DNA from: Candida dubliniensis CD36
Taxonomy: Eukaryota; Ascomycota; Pichiomycetes; Serinales; Debaryomycetaceae
Length of the DNA: 64,000 nucleotides
Direction of reading: 5' to 3'
Assembly (NCBI RefSeq): GCF_000026945.1
Contig: NC_012861.1
Span: forward strand, 1,922,001 to 1,986,000
Part shown: piece by piece, positions 31,378 to 41,012 of the stretch
Layout: every line of letters starts with the position of its first letter
Numbering within the stretch: the stretch's first letter is position 1
Made by a program: the position numbers and the translations under genes
Notes under the pieces: generated by a model
Databases searched by the model: none
What the model was told of the DNA's origin: nothing
What the model saw: the letters and a program-made list of their open reading frames with translations, nothing else

Positions 31378-34113
31378 CTACAATTCATAATCAACACTAG
31401 TCGGTTTAAAGCCATTCAACAGTGATCCTGATGCTGCTACTGCTGATGACGATGAAGAAGATGTGGGTTGCCAATTTTTTATATCAATTAAATGTCGCAT
31501 TGTTGGCCTGCCATGAGGACAATTCCAAGGTTTGTCCAAAGTACTTAAGTTTGAAATTATTTCCTTCATTTTAGATTTACTTAGAAAAGTCCCAATCATT
31601 ATACTACTACGACAAGCTTTCATAGCCAATATTTGCTTAATTTTAGAACATTTCAAGTTAGGATTGACTTGATCTTGTTGTTGATTAACTAAGTTTAATA
31701 GCTCGTAAAAATCATCCAAGTTGAATATAATGTTTTGATAAACTGGTAGTGTTTCTAAAAAGATTTCATTGTCAACCAATGTTGACTTGATTTTCAATTT
31801 GAATCCATTATTATGGAAAATCTCTTGATTATCCATAACCAACATTTGATCAATTACACTCAATTCTAATTTAATGGGTTTGATTAATGATTGATAATTG
31901 ATTCTGAAATTCGTCATTAGCTTTTCAAAATTATATTTCTCATCTGATGCGTGTTGATCAATAATAAATAGATTATTGTTGTTATCAAAATCAACTATAA
32001 TAAATCCTAGATTGAACTGTCCAATTAGTTTCATTTTCAAAAAATCTTGCTTGTTAATTTGATAACTTTCAACTTCTTCATATTGCTGTTGTTTGTTGGG
32101 CTGCAAATTGTCAATTGCATTTGTTTTAATTTCGTTTGGTTCTTCCTTAACATCTAGCAGTTCACTTTGTTCTTGGAAAGTTTTCAAATTTTCATTTATT
32201 GAACTGATAATTTCCTGAGAAGAATTGACAATTTTTTTATTGTATATATTACGAAGCATATCTCGTTTAAGTCTTTTGCTTGGACGCCTTTCATCGTACT
32301 GTTGAAACGTCTCATCCCCAATACTAATTACTGTCACATTTTCTTCTTCAGTATCATCTAATTTATGTTTAACAGGATAGAAATTTTTGCCATGATTATC
32401 TTGGTGGTCGCATTCGTCCTCATCTTCGCCATGCTCTTGATGACAAAATAATTTGTTCATTTCTAAGTTATCAGTTGGATATGTGTTCTGAGGAGATGAT
32501 TTAATATCATGAGAACTAAAAATCGAATTATTATTGATTTCTTGAGATGATTCCAATACCACTTGTTGATCTAAAGTTATATGTTTATTCTCAATTGTAG
32601 GAGGTTCAGTAGATTCAATTCTAGGTTCAAAAGTGGTAATTTTAATATTCTCGGCCATTTCATTCTGTTCATTCGTCGATGAAACAACTTGCAGGTTTGA
32701 AGATTGAGGAGACTTGGCTTCTTGGTTTGCTGCGTCTTCATTGATATCAATATCAGGAACTTTTCCATTGTCTCGATAGTCATTGTTCAAGTTGATATCA
32801 TCTCCATCAACTTTTAGTTCTTGATGTTCGTCATTCTCTTCACATTGTTCATCTTGATTATTCGGTTCTTCTTGTTTGTCATCATTCCCATTCAAATTAG
32901 CTTTATCTCCTGATAAGTTGTCCAATCTAGTGGTGTCATTTTTAATTTGATAACTTGTATCAATATCATCATGGACAGCTATGTTTTTGTTGTCTGATCT
33001 TTTAGCCCGATCACTTTCCGAGTTTTTCACTTGATAGCTTTCATTTTTAGGAATAATCATGTTATCCTGCAATTCAAAAAATTCCGATAGTTTAGTTTCA
33101 ATAATTTGTAAAATTGTAGTTTCATCTTTGATTAACACATTTGTTTTGTCAGGTAATAAATTGATATCAACCAAATTTGGGTTAATAACTATATCAATAA
33201 TGTAAATTGGATATTGTACATGATTATAGCTCTTATAGATTTCATTAATTAATTTGTATAATTTCTTAAAAATAATTGGTCGCTTGTTCAAATATAAAAA
33301 CTGACGATCAGGAGCAGAGCGACCTAATCCAAAGGAATAAGATGAGATATACCCAACTAATTTGATATCCTCAGTTATTTCTAAATCTAATGATAATAGA
33401 TTTTTGTTATTATTATTACCATAAACTGAAATCAAATTATCTATAATTGTTGTGTTATCACCACCTTTTGTTGCGAGAATTAATTTCTTGTGATTATTAA
33501 CCACATTGTAAATTGTAAATTTTATTTGGGGATATATGATGAGATAATTGATTACAAAATTAATTGCCTTGCTAAATTCCTTTTTCGAGTTTTTAATAAA
33601 ATTTTTCAATCGAACCGGCAAATTCTTGAATAGTTGTTCGATCATAACGGAAGTCCCCAGTTTATAGTTTAACCCACCAACTTTAATACGTTGATCAACT
33701 AATTGCCCCATATTGTCATAATTCAAAACATGGCATTTAGGATAAAGATCCTCCTTTGTAGTTGTGATTGTCAATTTATTACTTAAAGAACAAATGGAAT
33801 TTAATGCTTCTCCTCTAAATCCTAAAGTGGTTAATTGATCCAAATCTTCAAAATTTTCAATTTTTGATGTGTGATTGCGTAGACAGATAGTTTCAAAATC
33901 GGTTGAATTTATACCATTGCCATTATCTTGAATTTGAATTGAATCAACACCATAATTGTGAAAGATAATATCAATTTTATTGGCATGGGCGTCAATTGAA
34001 TTTTCGATTAATTCTTTAATGATTGCCTTTAGGTCAATGATAACTTGACTGGAGGTTATTTTCGAAATATCAAATTTATTGATGGTTTTAATCGATGGCA
34101 GTGTCTCCGACAT
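31378..34113 (-). CDS. PMS1: DNA mismatch-repair MutL homologue PMS1
   Basis: 911 codons. The N-terminal GHKL ATPase domain has ELIENSIDAHA (about 33-43), DNGNGI and TLGFRGEALNSI (about 92-103). A long acidic, Asn/Asp-rich linker covers about 350-650. The C-terminal dimerisation and endonuclease domain has the metal-binding motif DQHASDEKYNFE (about 714-725), the ACRSSIMIG segment and CPHGRPTMRHL (about 860-870). The DQHA(X)2E(X)4E-type motif marks the PMS1/PMS2 subunit of MutL-alpha, not MLH1. It pairs with Mlh1 to nick the new strand after mismatch recognition. It is divergent from REV7, sharing a 278-base promoter with two MluI-box-like sites. Confidence 0.94.
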   Translation of the reverse strand: MSETLPSIKTINKFDISKITSSQVIIDLKAIIKELIENSIDAHANKIDIIFHNYGVDSIQIQDNGNGINSTDFETICLRNHTSKIENFEDLDQLTTLGFRGEALNSICSLSNKLTITTTKEDLYPKCHVLNYDNMGQLVDQRIKVGGLNYKLGTSVMIEQLFKNLPVRLKNFIKNSKKEFSKAINFVINYLIIYPQIKFTIYNVVNNHKKLILATKGGDNTTIIDNLISVYGNNNNKNLLSLDLEITEDIKLVGYISSYSFGLGRSAPDRQFLYLNKRPIIFKKLYKLINEIYKSYNHVQYPIYIIDIVINPNLVDINLLPDKTNVLIKDETTILQIIETKLSEFFELQDNMIIPKNESYQVKNSESDRAKRSDNKNIAVHDDIDTSYQIKNDTTRLDNLSGDKANLNGNDDKQEEPNNQDEQCEENDEHQELKVDGDDINLNNDYRDNGKVPDIDINEDAANQEAKSPQSSNLQVVSSTNEQNEMAENIKITTFEPRIESTEPPTIENKHITLDQQVVLESSQEINNNSIFSSHDIKSSPQNTYPTDNLEMNKLFCHQEHGEDEDECDHQDNHGKNFYPVKHKLDDTEEENVTVISIGDETFQQYDERRPSKRLKRDMLRNIYNKKIVNSSQEIISSINENLKTFQEQSELLDVKEEPNEIKTNAIDNLQPNKQQQYEEVESYQINKQDFLKMKLIGQFNLGFIIVDFDNNNNLFIIDQHASDEKYNFEKLMTNFRINYQSLIKPIKLELSVIDQMLVMDNQEIFHNNGFKLKIKSTLVDNEIFLETLPVYQNIIFNLDDFYELLNLVNQQQDQVNPNLKCSKIKQILAMKACRSSIMIGTFLSKSKMKEIISNLSTLDKPWNCPHGRPTMRHLIDIKNWQPTSSSSSSAVAASGSLLNGFKPTSVDYEL

Positions 34114-34216
34114 TACATATAATGAGTTTATTGACAGTAGTTGCCGTGTTTGAGTTGTGTTATTGGTATAAAAAAAAAAAAAAAAATAAGGGACTAAGGT
34201 TTGTTTGTTTCAGGCA

Positions 34217-34241
34217 ACGCGATATACAATTGAAAACGCGT
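34217..34241. promoter_or_regulatory. MluI cell-cycle box pair between PMS1 and REV7
   Basis: A palindromic ACGCGT lies at 34236-34241 and a related ACGCGA at 34217-34222. ACGCGT is the site of the G1/S factor MBF (Mbp1/Swi6), which drives DNA synthesis and repair genes. The pair lies 104-128 bases from the PMS1 start and 151-175 bases from the REV7 start, so it could serve both. Confidence 0.6.
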
Positions 34242-34391
34242 CAAGTAATATGGCGACATTTACTATATGTCGTTCACATAATATTAGCGACATAAAAACT
34301 AGAAGAAATTCTTTTTTGATTTCTCTTCTACCTTCCACAAGATAATGTCCCTAGTAATCTACCTTGGGAAAACAACCAGCTAGACAAGTTT

Positions 34392-35150
34392 ATGAAATCG
34401 AATAATTTGCCCTTAACAGTTGAGAATTTTTTATTAACATTTAAAGAATGTTTTACTGTTTGGCTCAATCAAATCTTGTATTACAATCATGTCTATGAAC
34501 AATTAACTTTTGATCAATTTAAATCGTTTGATTTAATCATTTATAAAAACCGTAATCCTCAACTACAAGGTTATATTGAACAATTAATTATTAATGTTAT
34601 AAACCAATTGATTATCAATCAAAACCAGTCACTGCCAAAACAAAAACGAAAGAAACCACAAGAATCATTTAATGGATTATATGGTATTAATTGTTTGATT
34701 TATCATACCACGGACAATACCGTAGTCAAACAATACACCATTAATTTCCATCAGTTTATTATCAATTTGAACGATACTATAAATGAGTTGAAGCTTAATG
34801 ATAAGAATGAAGACAAGTCAGCAGTTATAAATATTGATAGTTTAAATTGGGATGAAATTTATACTCAATATAGTACTATCTTATTTCATCATATTCAACA
34901 GTTAAAAGTTCATGAACAGAACTTGATTAAATGGAGACAACAAGACCGGGGAGTTGACGACTTGTTCTTCAAAATTACAGTTGATGTTGATCAGCTGTTA
35001 TACATTAATAATTATGGTAATTGGGTGAGATTAAAGCGCCACGACAGCAATAATAGTGGAGAAAACGAGACACAGAGTGTTTTTGAATCTATTGGAGATG
35101 TTAATCTTGAAATTTTGAATTTCAATTGTTATAACATAGTTTTTACTTAA
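34392..35150 (+). CDS. REV7: REV7, HORMA-domain subunit of DNA polymerase zeta
   Basis: 252 codons, near the 245 of S. cerevisiae Rev7. The N-terminal part matches the HORMA-fold pattern of Rev7: a helix with WLNQILYYNHVYEQLTFDQF (about 23-42), then a stretch of the type RNPQLQGYIEQLIINVINQL (about 54-73) equivalent to the yeast RHPALIDYIEELILDVLSKL. Later comes a strand with VVKQYTINF. Rev7 is the accessory subunit of polymerase zeta with Rev3, acting in translesion synthesis. The identity rests on this N-terminal similarity recalled from the yeast protein; the rest is diverged. Its position divergent from PMS1 gives a small DNA-repair pair. Confidence 0.8.
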   Translation: MKSNNLPLTVENFLLTFKECFTVWLNQILYYNHVYEQLTFDQFKSFDLIIYKNRNPQLQGYIEQLIINVINQLIINQNQSLPKQKRKKPQESFNGLYGINCLIYHTTDNTVVKQYTINFHQFIINLNDTINELKLNDKNEDKSAVINIDSLNWDEIYTQYSTILFHHIQQLKVHEQNLIKWRQQDRGVDDLFFKITVDVDQLLYINNYGNWVRLKRHDSNNSGENETQSVFESIGDVNLEILNFNCYNIVFT

Positions 35151-35647
35151 CTGACCAGAGTTGAATGAATTGTCTGACGTCATAGTTTGCGCTTACAATC
35201 GATGGTTTTTAATCAAATTTAACGCAGAATACCTTACAATAGTTTGCTTTCTTGTCATAAGGTTTACTAAGTACGTACATGTTTAGGTTTATAGCATGTA
35301 TGTGTCATCTCCCCGAGTTTAAAATGATGGCAGACAAGTCAACATAAACCGGAGTTGACGGATAGGGCCCAGCATTCGATTTAAGATTTTGAACAGGGTT
35401 AAATAATGACAACAATAACAAGTTAGAGAGAAAAAGCAATTATCATATGTAAAATGATTGATAATGGTCCACACGCACACGCACACTTTTCTTTGACAGT
35501 ATAAAATGCTCTCTAAAACTAAAAAAAATATTATTTTCTTTGTCGTACACATACATAAACATACATACACCGTAATAGTTGTTGCAAATCATTATCCCTA
35601 TCACCATTAAATAAGAATCAGATTTTGAACTTAATAACACTAATACC
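35151..35647. other. Intergenic region REV7 to PHO13-type gene
   Basis: About 500 bases holding the REV7 3' end and the promoter of the next gene. There is a short CA-rich stretch (cacacgcacacgcacac) near 35471. No gene is supported. Confidence 0.45.
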
Positions 35648-36613
35648 ATGGCTACATCTTTTCCAACCTATATAAACGACAAAGCATTAGCTCAAGATTT
35701 AATATTATCTCAATTTGATAATTTTTTAATTGATTGCGATGGTGTCATTTGGTTATCCGAACAATTATTGCCTAAAATCAACCGATTCTTACAATTTCTT
35801 ACAAATAATAATAAAAAGTTTACATTTGTCACTAATAATTCATCCAAATCTCGTCAATCTTATGTGACAAAATTTAAAAATTTGGGTATAGAAGGTGTCA
35901 CAATCGATCAGATTTATACCACAGGGTACTCAGCAGTATTACAATTGAAAAAAATTGGTATTTTACCAGGAGAGAAAATCTGGGTTTTAGGAGATGAAGG
36001 CATTGAGGACGAGCTCATTAGTGAAGGCTATATTCCAATGGGTGGCAGTAATGAGCTATTAGACCAAAGTTGGTCGGATAAGAATCCATTATTAATTATT
36101 GATCCTCAAGTAAAAGCCGTTGTTGCTGGATCAACTTTAAATTTCAACTATATGAGAATTGCAACCACTCTACAATACTTAATGCACAATGATAAAACAT
36201 TACCCTTTATTGGAACTAATGGAGACCGTAACTACCCTGGATCGAATGGATTAACTTTGCCTGCTGGTGGGAGCATGGTGGAGTATATGGCGTATAGCTC
36301 GCAACGAGACTATGTCAATGTTGGCAAACCCGATATCACTTTGGCCGAAACCATCTTGGCAAACACTGGGTACGACAAACTGAAAACAATTATGATTGGT
36401 GACACTTTATATTCTGATATTAAATTTGGTAATGATGCTCAATTGGGAGGTGATAACGGTAGTGGGACTTTATTGGTGTTATCGGGTGTCACTGACAAAG
36501 AAGAATTAACCAACATCGTCAACAGTGCTCATGAGTCTGAACACAGTCAAAGCCTAGTCCCAAGATACTATATCGATTCATTAACACATTTAATTGAACT
36601 TTTAGAAGAATAG
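35648..36613 (+). CDS. PHO13: HAD-family 4-nitrophenylphosphatase / phosphoglycolate phosphatase
   Basis: 321 codons. HAD motif I DCDGVIWLSEQ (about 28-38) carries the nucleophile Asp and the general acid Asp. Motif II is TNNSSKSRQSY (about 61-71). The C2 cap contains GTNGDRNYP and PAGG. Motif III/IV covers GKPDITLAE and MIGDTLYSDIKFG (about 249-261). This is the NagD/PGP subgroup of HAD phosphatases, named PHO13 in yeast. It is thought to clear toxic side products of glycolysis such as 2-phosphoglycolate, 4-phosphoerythronate and 2-phospholactate. Cytosolic: no targeting signal is seen. Length is close to the 312 of yeast Pho13. Confidence 0.88.
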   Translation: MATSFPTYINDKALAQDLILSQFDNFLIDCDGVIWLSEQLLPKINRFLQFLTNNNKKFTFVTNNSSKSRQSYVTKFKNLGIEGVTIDQIYTTGYSAVLQLKKIGILPGEKIWVLGDEGIEDELISEGYIPMGGSNELLDQSWSDKNPLLIIDPQVKAVVAGSTLNFNYMRIATTLQYLMHNDKTLPFIGTNGDRNYPGSNGLTLPAGGSMVEYMAYSSQRDYVNVGKPDITLAETILANTGYDKLKTIMIGDTLYSDIKFGNDAQLGGDNGSGTLLVLSGVTDKEELTNIVNSAHESEHSQSLVPRYYIDSLTHLIELLEE

Positions 36614-36715
36614 ACTTATTTTATTTATTTATTTATATTGTTTAGACTTTAATAATTATTAATCCGTATAATCTGGTTAAGTAAAAAAAAAAGAAATCTC
36701 CATCTCCATCTCGTG

Positions 36716-36741
36716 AAAAAAAAAAAAAAAAAAAAAAAAAA
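36716..36741 (+). repeat. Poly(A) tract in the DUS1 promoter
   Basis: A run of 26 A residues about 65 bases before the DUS1 start codon. Such dA:dT tracts exclude nucleosomes in yeast promoters, and the length is likely to vary between strains. Confidence 0.7.
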
Positions 36742-36804
36742 GGAATCTTGTAAAGAGTAAACTAAGACTGTTTTAACCAACCAAATTCTTCTTAATATCT
36801 ATTT

Positions 36805-38196
36805 ATGAAAAGTATTAATAGTCAGACTATTAGCAATCTACTAAGAATATCTAGAGTTATGACTACTACTAAGGTAACACCTGCACCAACTCCTACCAGT
36901 GTCGCTACTGACTCAGTGCTGGTAAATCCTAAACTAACTGGGCGCCAGTTATACAATGCCATGGGTCAACCAAAAACTATTGTTGCCCCCATGGTTGACC
37001 AATCAGAATTGGCATGGAGAATATTGTCTCGCCGTTATGGTGCTCAACTATGCTATACCCCAATGTTTCATGCTAAATTATTTGCTACTCAAGAAAAGTA
37101 TCGTAACTCAATGTGGACCACTAACTTGGATGGAAATCAAACTTTAGATCGACCTTTAGTTGTACAGTTTTGTGCTAACGATCCCGATTATCTATTACAG
37201 GCAGCTAAACTAATTGAAGATGAATGTGATGCTATAGATTTGAATTTGGGCTGTCCTCAAGGGATTGCTAGAAAGGGGAAATACGGGGCATTTTTAATGG
37301 ATGATTGGGATTTAGTTTATAAATTGATTAAAAACTTACATGACAATTTGTCTATCCCCGTAACAGCAAAGATTCGTATTTATGATGATTATGAGAAATC
37401 GTTAAAATATGCTAAAATGGTATTAGATGCTGGTGCCCAATTTATTACTGTACATGGTAGAACCAGGGAAATGAAAGGTCAAGCTACAGGGTTGGCCAAT
37501 TGGAAAATTTTGAAATATTTACGTGATAATTTACCGCAGGACCAAGTGTTTTTCAGCAACGGCAATGTCTTGTACCCATCAGATTTACAACGGTGTCAAC
37601 TGGAAACATCATGTGATGCCGTGATGTCTGCTGAAGGAAATCTATATAACCCAGGTGTTTTTTGGACTTTGGATGATAACAAGGACAAGCAATTTCCTCG
37701 AGTAGATAAAATTCTTCGAGAATATTTTGAAATTGTCAAAGAAAATTATGATAGTCTTGCGTCAAGGCATGCTATGAAGTCACATTTTTTCAAATTACTT
37801 CATGCATTTCTAGAAGTCCATAAAGAGTTACGTCCTATCATTGGGAAAGCAAGCGTTAATGGTCCTTTGGATCAATGGGAGCTGATTGTTGTTAAAATTG
37901 AATCGTTGGTTGAAGAAATCTATAGCAACAACCCTGATATAGAAAAGCTAGATGTTATTACCGATGGACCTATAGAAGATTGGGGTGGTCATTATAAAAC
38001 TGTGCCATATTGGAGATGTCAACCATATTTTAGAAAAGTTGATGGTGTCAAACAAAACACAGCTCTTTTAAAAATGGCTGGAGAGAATGAATTAATTAAA
38101 TCAACCCCCCAAGCAAACAAAAGACAACTAGAGGACGAATCAAATGATGACAACAACAGTAAACTCAAAAAACAAGCAACATTAGTTCAAAACTAA
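36805..38196 (+). CDS. DUS1: tRNA-dihydrouridine synthase (16/17 type)
   Basis: 463 codons. It is an FMN-binding TIM barrel. Key motifs: VAPMVDQSELAWR (about 60-72), YTPMFHAK, the catalytic-Cys motif NLGCPQGIARKGKYGAFL (about 147-164), TAKIR (substrate/FMN contact), HGRTR (about 218-222) and SNGNV (about 250-254). The family reduces uridines 16 and 17 in the D-loop of tRNAs. It has an acidic and Lys-rich tail. The N-terminus before the second Met (residue 19) is basic, so two starts could give mitochondrial and cytosolic forms; this is inference. It follows the PHO13-type gene in the same direction. Confidence 0.92.
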   Translation: MKSINSQTISNLLRISRVMTTTKVTPAPTPTSVATDSVLVNPKLTGRQLYNAMGQPKTIVAPMVDQSELAWRILSRRYGAQLCYTPMFHAKLFATQEKYRNSMWTTNLDGNQTLDRPLVVQFCANDPDYLLQAAKLIEDECDAIDLNLGCPQGIARKGKYGAFLMDDWDLVYKLIKNLHDNLSIPVTAKIRIYDDYEKSLKYAKMVLDAGAQFITVHGRTREMKGQATGLANWKILKYLRDNLPQDQVFFSNGNVLYPSDLQRCQLETSCDAVMSAEGNLYNPGVFWTLDDNKDKQFPRVDKILREYFEIVKENYDSLASRHAMKSHFFKLLHAFLEVHKELRPIIGKASVNGPLDQWELIVVKIESLVEEIYSNNPDIEKLDVITDGPIEDWGGHYKTVPYWRCQPYFRKVDGVKQNTALLKMAGENELIKSTPQANKRQLEDESNDDNNSKLKKQATLVQN

Positions 38197-38373
38197 TATT
38201 AACAGACCAAGTATAATGTTTGTAAATATGCATTAATTTATATACCATGAAACTATTTCGATGATTGTTTTTCTCTTGTCTTATTCTTTCTCTATTTATA
38301 ATTATCTCGCTCTACATAAAAGTGAAGACATTATACCAAGGTGTGTGTTGTGACCACATCCCCTCCCCTTTAT

Positions 38374-40077
38374 TTAAAAGCGTCTGATCAATGATTCATA
38401 AACAAAATAACTAATTGACACGGCTGGGGCAACCTTAGCTAAGTTCGGGACCAATCCTTTCCATAACCCAGAATAACCTTCGCGAGCAATTGTTTTGGAG
38501 AAAACGTCGTAAAACCCCTCGTATCTAAATGGATGGGCATAAGTTCCCTGCGACTGAAGTCTCGTTCGCAATAAGTTCACTGGGTAAACAATGGTGGCAG
38601 CAAATGACCCTGAAAATGCACCAAGACTCAAAGTTAAAAATGTGGGTAGCAGTTGATCGTCTTTATTGCCATATCTTTTCACTAATAATTTTTTGATAGT
38701 GGAAAAGGTCCCAAGATCCAATGCCGCATAAGGAAACATCCCAGCAAGACCAACACCAATACCTCGATAAAATATTTTGACCCCACCGTCTTTCAACATT
38801 TCTTTGGCTGTCAGAATGGCATTTAAAGGATGATCTAGGTTGGAACATTGTAATCTGAACTTTAAAGTGTCAATGGGATAAACTGTTAATTGAGCAACCA
38901 CCCCACCAAACCCTCCAGCCAAATATGTCGATATTTTGGAGATTTTGGTGGTGTCATTAACCCCTTCAATTCGAGCAAAAAATCGCTTGGCAGCTTCAAA
39001 AGAACCAAATTTCATTGCTGATTCAGGAAACACTTTCATTACATTTAATCCGTTACCAACGTAAAAAGCTTTAATTCCTCCTTGTTTCCAAAGTGTTCTT
39101 ACTGCTTGAACTATGGGTGATCTGATTGTCTTTGCATTTTGAGCTGTTGCAGTTGTTATACCAGATGCTGCTGTTCTTGCAGCAGCAGCCCTGGTGGTTT
39201 TGGCTTCTTCTGCTAGTAGTTCTGCTGCCTGTTCCATTTCTGCATGTGCCAATTTCTTTCTCAATGCTTCAATAACATGGGTTTCTGCCCCCAGCGCTAT
39301 TTGACGAGCAATTTCTTGTTTGGAATGTAAAATTGTTGATGATAAATCAGTACGAGCAATCAAAAATACTTTGATTCGATCAAAAGGCGCCGTGCAAGTT
39401 CTTGATACCACACCGGCCAATCCTCCGGCCAAAAAAAATTTGAATCCATCTAAAAACTGATTGATCAAGGTCACATCCCCATCGGAATTGATATCATATT
39501 CTTCAAATAGAAATGTAAATGCTGTTTTGATTCTTGATCCTTGTAAACGAGGTACTAATAAGAGAAATTCCCTGAATTCATCATAATTAATATAACCATC
39601 TTCGTTAGAATCGAGCTGTTTAAATAACAAATCAATATTGGCAACACTTGGTTTCAAATGTAAACTCTCTTTTAAATAACGAATAAAATCAGACTTGTTT
39701 AGTCTCCCATCGTTATCTTGATCAAGTTGATTGAATCCCTTTAAAATTTGATCATCTGTGGTTTTCAAGTATTCTTTGAAATCTTTGAAATCAATCTTCT
39801 TATCGTGATTGGCGTCGAATGAGTTGAAAACTTTTAATAACAATTCGGGGCTTTCGTTTATTGGATGATTAAATTTCTTCAAAGCTCGTTTGAAATTTAA
39901 AAATGTAATTTCACCAGTTTCTTCAATGTCGAGCTTTTTAAACAATGCCTCATAATCATTTGGTCTAGCCGGTATATTCACGTTATCATTGTTGGTGGTA
40001 GATGTGATGTCTTGTTCAACATCTTTGTTAGCACTATTATCATTGATATCTGTTGTTGAAAGAGTATCAGATGCCAT
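38374..40077 (-). CDS. SAL1: Calcium-dependent mitochondrial ATP-Mg/phosphate carrier
   Basis: 567 codons. The N-terminal half has EF-hand motifs, the clearest being DANHDKKIDFKDF (about 89-101), DQDNDGRLNKSDF (about 120-132) and DSNEDGYINYDEF (about 156-168), plus weaker ones before and after. The C-terminal half is a mitochondrial carrier with three repeats, each with a PX[DN]XXKXR-type signature: PFDRIKVF, PIDTLKFRLQ and PVNLLRTRLQ. This is the Ca2+-regulated (SCaMC/Sal1) group of the inner membrane. An Ala-rich insertion, with many AAAR/EEAK residues, follows the first carrier signature. It is longer than the yeast protein. It is convergent with DUS1. Confidence 0.92.
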   Translation of the reverse strand: MASDTLSTTDINDNSANKDVEQDITSTTNNDNVNIPARPNDYEALFKKLDIEETGEITFLNFKRALKKFNHPINESPELLLKVFNSFDANHDKKIDFKDFKEYLKTTDDQILKGFNQLDQDNDGRLNKSDFIRYLKESLHLKPSVANIDLLFKQLDSNEDGYINYDEFREFLLLVPRLQGSRIKTAFTFLFEEYDINSDGDVTLINQFLDGFKFFLAGGLAGVVSRTCTAPFDRIKVFLIARTDLSSTILHSKQEIARQIALGAETHVIEALRKKLAHAEMEQAAELLAEEAKTTRAAAARTAASGITTATAQNAKTIRSPIVQAVRTLWKQGGIKAFYVGNGLNVMKVFPESAMKFGSFEAAKRFFARIEGVNDTTKISKISTYLAGGFGGVVAQLTVYPIDTLKFRLQCSNLDHPLNAILTAKEMLKDGGVKIFYRGIGVGLAGMFPYAALDLGTFSTIKKLLVKRYGNKDDQLLPTFLTLSLGAFSGSFAATIVYPVNLLRTRLQSQGTYAHPFRYEGFYDVFSKTIAREGYSGLWKGLVPNLAKVAPAVSISYFVYESLIRRF

Positions 40078-41012
40078 TTGATAAGGTATGCTAGTATGTG
40101 ATTTGAAGAGGAAATATTGAATAGTTGATATATGATTAAGACTTGTAGTTTATTGGAGAATTGAAAATTGAAAAAAAAAAGAAAAGACAAATAAAAGAAA
40201 TTTTACTGCTGCTAATAATTGGTAAAAGAAAAAGGTGAGAGAGAAAAAAAAAAAAATTTCCGTAAAAAATGTTCTGTCTGTCTGTCTGTCTGTAGAAAAC
40301 TTGGGGAAAACCAGTAATACTAGAATTATAACATGTCAAACAACCTTTACAATTGAAAAGTACCATATGTCAATTAACAAAATGAATTAATAAATCAATA
40401 AATTTATATAGGTGTTGGTATTTTCTCTTTATATAATAGTGATCATTATTGTGGTGGATAACTAATAGAGTTAATATGATTGGTAAATTTTGGTTTTACT
40501 TTTAGGGCAAAAAAAAAAAAGGCAAGAGAGAAAAAGACAAAGTTGTTTTCTATCACATTTATACTAAAAGTTACATTTTGACAATAATGGTACTTGATTT
40601 GTCCGAATATAAATCATAAACTTCATTCAACTTGGAATAATATGCAAAGCCTTTTTGTTTTGTAGTGGAGACCAAACTTTGACGGCATGGAGTGGATTTG
40701 GGGGCTCAAATAGGTGAATACAAGCGAGCGAGAGACTAAAGAAATGGTTCAACTTATGCTGCCACCCACCAAGTAGTGTACAAGTCCAATCAATTTTGAC
40801 ACAAAACCTAAACGAAATATTGTTAATAGTAAATTCGTTGTTATATAATGGCATCAAAATAGTTTGTGGATACATGTATTTGTATTTAAAATCAAAATTA
40901 TATTAATCAATCTATATCATCACAGTCATCAGCATAGTAATATATTAGCCCGTAAAACCAACTTTTCCTTTGCGTATACAACTGAGCAATGCAAATGGTG
41001 TTGATAAATATA
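40078..41012. other. Intergenic region SAL1 promoter / CCT2 3' end
   Basis: About 930 bases. A TCTG tetranucleotide repeat of about five units lies at 40273-40293. Poly(A) tracts lie near 40242 and 40507. No gene is supported; the 82-codon frame on the minus strand at 40627-40875 has no recognisable features. Confidence 0.45.
40273..40293 (+). repeat. TCTG tetranucleotide repeat
   Basis: Five TCTG units about 200 bases before the SAL1 start. Non-coding microsatellite. Confidence 0.75.
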
